Translations under genes and position numbers: made by a program
Source: Symbiodinium natans
Lineage: Eukaryota > Sar > Dinophyceae > Suessiales > Symbiodiniaceae
NCBI GenBank assembly: GCA_905221605.1
Contig: CAJNDS010002237.1
Coordinates: 106,001 to 170,000 of the forward strand
Direction of reading: 5' to 3'
DNA: 64,000 nucleotides
In this document: positions 54,601-63,860 of the stretch, piece after piece
Layout of the letters: every line of letters begins with the position of its first letter
Numbering within the stretch: position 1 is the first letter of the stretch
The notes under the pieces: model-generated
Told to the model about the DNA's origin: nothing
The model's database searches: none
The model's input: the letters and a program-made list of their open reading frames with translations, nothing else

Positions 54601-57600
54601 TCAAACCGAGTTCAGGGTTTAAGGTTCAGGCTCTTCCCCAAATCCCAGGTGCTCTTCCCACTTGCGTTGCGCTGCCGTGCACCTACAATGTGCCTAGCGC
54701 GGTGGGTCTCGAGCACAACTGCACCAATGTCACGACTCTCGGCTCGAGGTCTACCCTTTTTTCGGGTTGAGGGCTTAGGGTTCTGCCCTCAAAGTGTGAC
54801 GTGTGTTTGACGGTCGTGGAGAAGGACTAAACCTCCGAAACCGCTGAAACACAAAACCCTATAGGCCCTAAACCCTCAAGCCGAACCCCAAAACCCTCAG
54901 CCAACCCTGAACAGTGAACCCTCACAGCAGCTACCGAAGGTGAGGAATCAGGAGACGCAGCTTTCCCGTGTTCTAAGGGTTTAGGGTTTAGGGTTTAAGG
55001 GGCACTCAACATCCAGGACTGGAGGCACCTGCCAGGCTGGTTGCACCGCCCCGGTCCCTCGGAGAAAAGCTTGAGAAATCGGGGGTTTCGAAATTGGGGG
55101 TAGGGTTTGGGGTGTTAGGGTTCTAGGTTTTAGGGTTCCAGGGGGGTACCTTATTGGGGCCCTTGTTAGAAGGGAATCCTACGATTAGGGGGTTTGTATT
55201 AGGGGTCCCCTATGTTCGTCAACCCCCACCATGGGTCTTGAGCCAGGGAGGGCTCGCGGGAAAAGGTGAAAAGAGACCGCTATTCCGGCCTCGGCTGTGT
55301 GGGGTTGCTCGATTTTCACAGGATTTGTGCAGAGATTCCCTCAGAAGAACTCCCCTGGAGCCGACCCTCAGAGCCTCAGATGCGCCCCCGAGAGAGTCTA
55401 GCCACGGCATCTGTTGTAACTTGTTTCTACCCACCCTCTTCGCTCTTGGACCGGGACCCTTGAGCCGAGTTCTGTAAAGTCTCCGTCCAGGAATTGCAGA
55501 GAGAAAGAGAATCGAAACGGGCCGATGTGAATACGTGAGAAGGGCGGTGGCCAATTTGTTCTCAGTGGCACTTTCGGGGTTAGCCGCCGTGCCCTACAGT
55601 GGATCCGCAATTTGCTTCTGGCCTTGTTGAAGATTTCGGAGGGCGCAGTGCAGATCTTCGCGTTTTGGCTTGGGAAGTGCGATGAAGCTGCCTTCGGCCT
55701 GCCGAGGGATTCGAGTATGCTTCTGGCAACAGCGCGTCAGAGTTCAAGTGTCTCGGTGATGCGTGCATCAAGATTAGGGTTGGGGATGTTATGTGTTGCA
55801 GGTATTTGCAGGCTTCCCACCCGTTGGGGCCGCAGCCCCGAAGCTGTTGAAACTTGTGGGCTTTGGATGCTGTGGCATCAGAGGGCTTCGAAACCCAAGA
55901 GAGGACTTCTTGCGCCCACCCTTGGGAAAGCCGAGGTGCGAAGCGACCAGTGAGTTTAACGGCCTCTTGGCAGCCACCCCGTCGGGGATCAGAGTTCAAG
56001 TTCCCATGCGGGGGTCTGGCATGGGAAGTTTGCGGCTCATGGTTGATGGCACTGGCTCGGCTTGTGACGGCACAGCGGAAGAAGCGGCTGAACGTCTAGA
56101 GTCTAGGTTGGTCTGTTGTTTCTGAAACTGACAGTCCTTCATAGGGATTCTAGTACCGACTGTCAGTATCAGGGGGAGCATCCCAACGTCTCGGGGTCTA
56201 AGCCTGTTCTTGCCTCGGCTTCGCTGCAGCTCGGCGGAGGAACTCTGCCGTCCTGCCAGCGCGTCACCTGCACCGACCTGACCATGGCCGCTCGAGTACA
56301 GAGGGCTTGGGGTTTTTCTTGGTTTAGGGTTTAGGGTTTAGGCTTAGGGTTTAGGGTTTAGGGTTTAGGGTTTAGGGTTTAGGGTTTAGGGTTTAGGGTT
56401 CAGGATGAAAGCCGAGGAAAGTTCCTGAAAGCACAAGCGCCGTGGGCCGAGAACTCTGTGAGGATTGTCCCCGCGTGCAAGAAAAATGAACTCGACCCAT
56501 CCATCCCTGAAGGGTTTAGGGTTTAGGGCCTAGGGTTTAGGGTTCATGTCTGGGAGTAGACATCATCCTTAAGGGAGCTGCCAATGTGTCAACCGTGAAC
56601 TCCAACCCCTTGGAGCTCCTTCAACCCCTGAAGGGGCCGAAGTTCGCGCACAATTGCGCGGGCATGGTGTTCCAGGACGCGCAGGGTTGATCACTCGGTG
56701 TTCCATTCCTGACCGGAGGGGCTTTCCACCCCATCCTTGCGAAGTTAGGTGACTCTGGGTGCATAGGCATGCTAGGACGGAGAAGCATACTGATTAGCCA
56801 GGGGTGCTGACAACCCCACATCACCACATTTTAAGCACCCCACCTCCCCAAGTGGTGGCTTCAGAGCGTTTCAGCAGGCTTCTCGGCTCGGCCGGATGCA
56901 GCTACAAGAAGCTGTAAAAGATGACTCTGAAAGAGGTGCAAACAGTTTCCCAGGAACTCAGGGCTTGAAGAACTCAGGGCTTGATGGTTTCGAAAGATTG
57001 GGACTCCCAACGGTTGGCCCCCCAACCACCAGACATGTTTCAGGACACCTGCGGTGTAAGCTGTGCCAAGGGCTGGACTCTTGTTGGCTGGGGTTCGCAG
57101 TCTCTTGGCTCATCCCTGGGACCCTCTAACCTGAGCTGACTTAAGAGACAGACCCCCAAGAAGATCTTCAACAAGTCTTGTGTGCCCTCCGAAACACAAG
57201 CGCGGGACCTTACAGATACTCTTTTGTCACATCGTTTTGGGGCTCTATTCCGAACTCATTTTTTGTTGGGAGCTTACCACCCCAACTGGCCTTCTTTACC
57301 TTGCCTTGTGTGGCCCCAGCAAGGTTTGAGTGCATGGCGGATGGCACCATTGCCGGTGCGGCCCCCGACTGCGTCGGCAACCCCTGTGGCGAGCCCGCAG
57401 TATTGGAGGTGCGGGGCTTTCCGATTTTTTCCCGGAGCTCCCCCCCAAAAAGTTCCGTAAAGTAGGGATTTAGGATGCAACTTTGAACCTGAAGCACGGC
57501 GCAGGGCATCCTAAGGGTCGGACCTTCTCGATCCAAGGCGCCAACACTATCCCAACGGATGCGGCTTTCTCGGGCGAGGTGCCCCCGAGTGTCTTTTGGG

Positions 57601-60600
57601 AGTATTTTAAGACATGTCAGGATCAGCTGAATCTTCTCTAAGCATGGAAGTTTTCAATGAGCCTCTCTTCCTTTTTCTGAGCTAGTCAGTCTGAGTTGCT
57701 AGATGTCGACAACCCCTAGATCAAATGCACGGATACCCACAAGAACCTCTTGCAAGGTTGAAGGGAGGTCCATGTCTTGTTGAATGCTCTGGGACCCTCA
57801 TGGCAAACGAGAAGCTTCAGCACCCCGTGACTGTGTGAAGGACTGTGATGGCATGACGACCGACATGCAATGCGGCTTGCTTGAGCTATCCATGTCTGGG
57901 TCAGGGCTGGGCTGGAAATCAACACTGCTTCAAGACTCTACGACTCTACGACTCAACAGTCCAAGTCCCAGCCTGACCGGCTACCGGGAAGGGAAGTAAT
58001 CGAAGCCCCAGCGACCTATGACTGCGGTAACAGTGCAGTTTAGGGTGTAGAGTTGTCTGGGATGGGGTTTTGCAGGGATGCTCATGGCAGATCTATAAAT
58101 CACTGGAGACGCAGTGAGATGAGGCAACGTCACCTGCAAGCCGGGCAGCACACCGAACTCGGCAATCATGACTTGCGACGCCAGCGGATCTCTCATCGGA
58201 ACGCTGCCGCACCTTGGCGGGGAAGGGCTTGTGGTACTCTCAGTTGAGAGCAGGTTGAATGAGCATTTCAATCCAGGGAGGAGTGTGTCTTCAGGGCCCT
58301 GAAGTTGCACTCAATCCCCGGAGCTCTTTGGGTCTAAGGCTTGGGGGGAAATTCTCAAAGCGCCCCCAGAAGCTCCGAAGAGCCCTTGTCTCTCAAGCCG
58401 AGGATCTGCAAACCGGCAGAATGCCCGGCGAATCCCATGCTCCAGGACATGTACGGGTTTCGGGTCGGTGTATCGGGTTTCGGGACGTTCGGATTTGGGG
58501 AGTCCGTGCTGAACCTGTGCCACCAAGTCACGGGGAGCGGCGCGCTGAAAGGGGTGAAGGGAGCACAACCCTCGAGGTGCCAGAGAGGACAGAGGGAGTT
58601 TGAATGTCACCGCGTGTGGAAATGAGCCTGATGCCAAGTCTAAGTGCCATCAAGTGCCAAAAAAACATGTGCGAAAACGGACCAGCAAAGAAAGAAGCTT
58701 AGGTTGCTCCGCCATTGCGCAAGCGAAGCCAATTGAGTGAACCCAGCTCTGCAGCAGTCTGAAAGAAATGGCTGCTGCCAAGATTGATAGGCGCTAACCC
58801 CTAGTATGCAAAGATGTGTTCCCACCCTGTCTTGGAAAATAGAGTCTTCAACTAGGGGTTTCGGCTTGAGGAAAGCTTAGCCAACGGTTGGAGTTTGGAT
58901 TCTTGCACTTGCGGGCTTAAGAGGAAAGGGTTTAAGGCCCAGGGCTTGATAGCGATCAAAGGCCCATCATCTTCATGAACCCTCAGCTTTGTGAGGGACT
59001 CTTTGTGGCTTCTTAGGTCCGCAGAAGGCAGCGCCCGAACCTGAAAAGGCTTGATCTTTCTTGACGGGCACACGCGCAAACCTACTGAAGCTGTGGGCCT
59101 TACCTACCTACATCCTCGACCCCAAAGGCCGAAGCCCTGAGATGCGCAGGATCCGTCGATTGCGCACAACTGTCAGGCTGCACAAGCTGTCGGTGGAGGG
59201 GAGTTCAGGGAACCGCTCTCCGACCTCCGCAGCCTCAAACTTCGGAGCATCTTGTCCCCGCAATGCTCGAATTACTTTTTGTGCCTCAACCCTGGGCTGG
59301 TTTGGAGTGAGGACTCGAACTTTGCATCAGGACTTGCTGCTCATCAGGGTGTTGGGACGCGTCTGTTTTGGGTTTCTTGCATCCGAAAGTCAACTTCAAG
59401 GATTACTTGCTACAGCTGCTATCAGGACCTTAAGCCATTGAGCCGCAAGCCAAGCCCCTCTGATCCTTGAATCTTCATCCTTTCAAGGGCGCCCTGAGAT
59501 TCATTCCTAGAGTCCTAGAGTCTACGGGCCCCCCCCCCCCCCCACGAGTCGCCACTCGGAGGGCATCTTCTTCGGCCGCAGCTGCAGCGTGTTCTGTGCA
59601 CCGGGGTCTCCCGACCTGTTTGGGGATCTTGGGGGTGCACGTCTCACCTTTCTGGATTGGCTGAAGGGCAAACCCATGTGCCGACTGAACAGAGGGGGGT
59701 TGTTTGGGATTCAGACATTCATTGCATGACGACTCTGCTCAGCTCTGGTCCCCCTCTTTGCAGTGCCAACCTTTGCCCCAACCCCGAAGCGGACCTCCAG
59801 GTACGAGCTCCGAAATGGTGGCGCTGGGGAGGCGACTTCAAGAGTCAGCCTCGCAAGCGGCCAGTAGGATCGTAGCTTCGGCTCGCCAGACTCTTTTTGG
59901 CTGGTGAACACCAAGTTCCAAGAAGCTTCGGCTGAAGTGTGGAGTGTCGGGACGTGCCCGAATTGTCTTGTCTTGCTATCTGAGTTTTCGAGGGGTCGAG
60001 GGGTATGCAACGCAAGGCCTGTGAGTTTGAGGCCTCGGAGATTGTAATGCCCTCCCCCAAACCTTTGAGACCCCTCGAAGTAAAAATAGCCCGAGCGTCC
60101 AAGAGTTGTACCATGTTGTCATGGTTGGGGAGTCTGAATCTCCTAACCTGGGGGTGCCCCCTGGTTGGAGCCGCAGGTCTGGCAGTGTGACCTCGGTGGC
60201 AGCGGACTGTCACTGACCGGGGTTCTGCCGGTGTGCGGCCGGGACTGTCTGAGTGGCGACTGACTCGGCCCAAACCCCCTACGCCCTTAATTTCTGCCCT
60301 GAATATTGGATTGAATATTGAAGCCCCCCTCCTATCGTATAGGGCAACGAGAGCAATTAGGGTTTCTTGTTTCGGGGAAGCGAGATCTCCACTCTTCAGC
60401 GGCTTGGGGGGTGGGGGGGGGGGGGCAGGTAAGAAGGGGGAGGCTCGTGCTGTGAGGCTTTTCCTGGGTTGTGATTCAGCGCACATCCTGTTTCTCCCCA
60501 GGCGAACAAATTACTTGCCCCAGCATTGGCGCCTCTGACATCCTTGTGGACAACTGCTCGACCATGGTTGCTGGCGAGCTTCTTGAACTGCACGTGCAAG

Positions 60601-63600
60601 ACGACCCTTGAATGTGTTTTGGGTGAATGTGTTTTGGGTAATTGTGTTTTGGGTGATTCAAGCAGCGTGATCCGAGATGCGGAACGATGGAGCTAGCACA
60701 GAAACTTTCCAGAGCCTTTTTTGTCGTGACCGATCAGCTCGCGGAATCATTATTGAACATGAAGACTGGAGCATCAGGGTTGCCTGGTCCTTTCCGCATC
60801 TTACAACCCACATGCGCCCTGACCTTCCAGGTCCTGCGAGCAGACATGCAAGAAGGGGTACCTGCCAGCTGCTTGGCCCTGGCGCAGCGCCCAAACCCTA
60901 CACTCCACAAACCCCCTAAATCCTTACCTCATAAGCTTCTGCCCCAAACCGTCAGCACCCATAGACTCACAAACGGCTTGTTTTGCAAGGCGAGCGGCAA
61001 CACCACCAGCACCCGCTACAACTGCGACCTTCAGGGTCAGGTTTCCAGCGACGGCTCGAGCCTCCAATGCCGCTGGGGCTTTCCTTCAGAGGGTTGCCAC
61101 TGAGGCTTCAGGCTCTTAGAGTTCTTGCCAAGGGACTGGAAATTAGGTTCCCTAGGACACAGGTCTTTGGTCCCAAGAGTGCACAGGTGACCGAATCGAG
61201 TGCAACAGCAACATCGTCATCCCCAACGTTGACCACACGTGCGCCAACGCTCCTTTGCTGTGCCGGCTTTCTATGGGGTTCCCTTTTGATGCTTCACGGG
61301 TCCCTAGCAGCCTGCCCCCTGAGCCCTGTGTTCCTTGATGAGTTGCACATCTTGGGATCTTGGAGCCAATCTGTGAAGGTCCTGTCGGATCGCTCGTGCT
61401 TCGCCTTCTGCAGCCGCTCGGCCGTTTGGGTGAAAGCTGCAAGTTGGATGCGCCGCAGCTCCGATTGCAACTCTGAGGGTAGCTGGTGAGTGTATCGTCA
61501 ACGAGGCTGGCATGTCCGAGCACTTAGCATACGGGTTATGAGGATGTAGAGAGCTGACCAGCTGGCAAGATGTGCTGCGCTACAGCTCTGCTGAGGTCAG
61601 GGGTACAGGATGCAACAGAGCCAGGTGGGTGGGAGCATACCATTGCGTTTACGCTGGGTTGTCCACGTGACCAACTCTACCCGAGCATCTTCCTCAGCAC
61701 GTTCTGCTAGGTCTGCTTTGCAGCTTTACTAGCCTCCCCCTGCGCAGGGTAAGATCGAGGGCTTTGCGTTTTGCCATGGTCACCTGTTGGTACTCGTATC
61801 CTAGGCCAGCATGAGGGAAGGACCCCACAAGGGCTCAGCAACCAGCAGCGCCAGGTTCCGCAATGGTCCTGCGCCAGCGATGCCCGGCTGCAATGGGAAG
61901 ATTCGGCCCTCTAGGCGTGCGGCTTACGAGTCCCAGGGAGTGACGTGCTTCCGCCAAGGCCGAGAGTGGCCTGAACCCGGTGAGCAACGTTCCCATGATA
62001 GACGCTTGCCTTGAAATATGGGAGGGATTCGAATCTGGCCACAAGCAAAGAACAACAGAATGGGGGGTCCTCTTTCGGTGTGAGATGTGGAAAGCTTGGG
62101 ATGCGCTACTGGAAAAACTCTTCCAAATCTCGCAGACCAAGTGCTCGGATCGTTCAGTTTCGGGGCTTCGGAGGGTTTGAGGCTGCCATTACAGGTCAGT
62201 ACTGTACATTACCTGGGCATCCCCAAGCACTCATTTCTGATGGCCCAACCTTGCCAGGATGGCTACACATTGCGCGGTGAAGTCCCTGCTCCCGGGGCTG
62301 CAGCGTAATGATCTGAGGCAGAAAGTGACCGGTCTGGTTTTGGCAGTTCAGGGGTCTTCCCAAAGGAGCCCACTTCGCAAGGGCAAGAGGCGCTGTGAGA
62401 GTTGCCGCAGTTCATTTCCATGGGATGGACACGGCGTATAAGTCGAAACTCAGGTCTGCACCGCCATCCCATGTCTGTACAACGTGCCTTTTGGGATCGA
62501 GTACACCGATGACTGCACGGGCACAGCGATCCCTGGCATGCCCAAAAGTTTAACGGGCCCTCAACAGCCTAAACCGATGGGGCAGGGGTGCCTAGGTGGA
62601 AGTCTGGGTATATCCCTTGTCGGACATAGGAAGAAGGCGGCATCTGTGCGGGAATTCTGTGTGATCAGTGCTCAGGCACAGCCTCCTTGTAGAGCAAGGG
62701 GATCAAAGGGGGGGGGGTGGGGGGAGGGGGGTGCCGACCCGGGCTGTTCACGGCTTAAGGACTGCTGCTACGTGCACCGTCTCCTGTGCTGCGGGTTACT
62801 ACCCCGGCATGGAGACGTGGACGTGCGGCTTGGCATGCGTTAGTTTTACACGCCTTCTGTTCGGAACATCGGTTGGTTTTCTGTGTGGATATGTTACTCG
62901 TAGCAAAGCTAATTCGCCAGATTCCTTTGGGCAGTTTTTCCAACAAGGTGCATCATTGTCATCTTGAATTATTGGTGGTCTGCTTCCTGTGTTCTATTCC
63001 AAGCTTTTGCGCCAGAAGTTTGTGCTTGCTTTTGAAGTGTTGGGTGAGGATGAGCTTCCAAAACCCGAGCTATACCCACCCCCAGAACTCTGCACCCCTT
63101 TGCGCCCCTTTCAAGGATTCAAGGCCGGAACCTGGGTGTAAGTGTCCAGGCAAAAGCCTGAACACTCCAACCCTGAGCACTCCGCATTGGCCGCTTGATG
63201 TGCTTCACATGGTCATTCCAGGAACTCCAAGATTCGTAGGTTCGAAGCGTGACCACATCACATCGCAACCTTACGAGTCGGCTCCATCAGGCCTGCCGGA
63301 CGGCACCTTCAACGGAACATACCCGGTGTGCCTGGAGGCCGTCTGTTCTCCAGTCTTCAGCGCATAGGCGCATAGCCACAATCCGGAGCGAGCAATAGAC
63401 TCAAAGTGCTGACGTTTTTGCTTCGGTCTGGGCATTGTGGGCTTGTGACTTCGAGTTTGCGAGTCGATTGGGGCTTGAAGCTCGCTCGGGGGTTGCCACA
63501 GTGTCACAGGTGCAGCCCAACTCGCTAAAACCTCGGTCATATACCCGTATACCCTACCATCGCTGTTCACTTGCAGATCACCTCAACCGCAACCAGCACG

Positions 63601-63822
63601 TCGGTCACAACGACGCTGTCAACGACCACATCGTCCATGTCATCGACGACCGTGAGAGTCTTAAAGTGGTAGTGCAGCCGTTCACAAGTCGTTTGCGCCG
63701 GTGTGAAAAAGTGTAAAAGTGTAAAAGTGTAAAAGTGTAAAAGTGTGTAAGTGTACGTGGAAGTGGAAGTGGAGGTTGAAGTGGAAGTGGAAGTGGAAGT
63801 GGAAGTGGAAGTGGAAGTGGAA

Positions 63823-63860
<38 letters not shown>

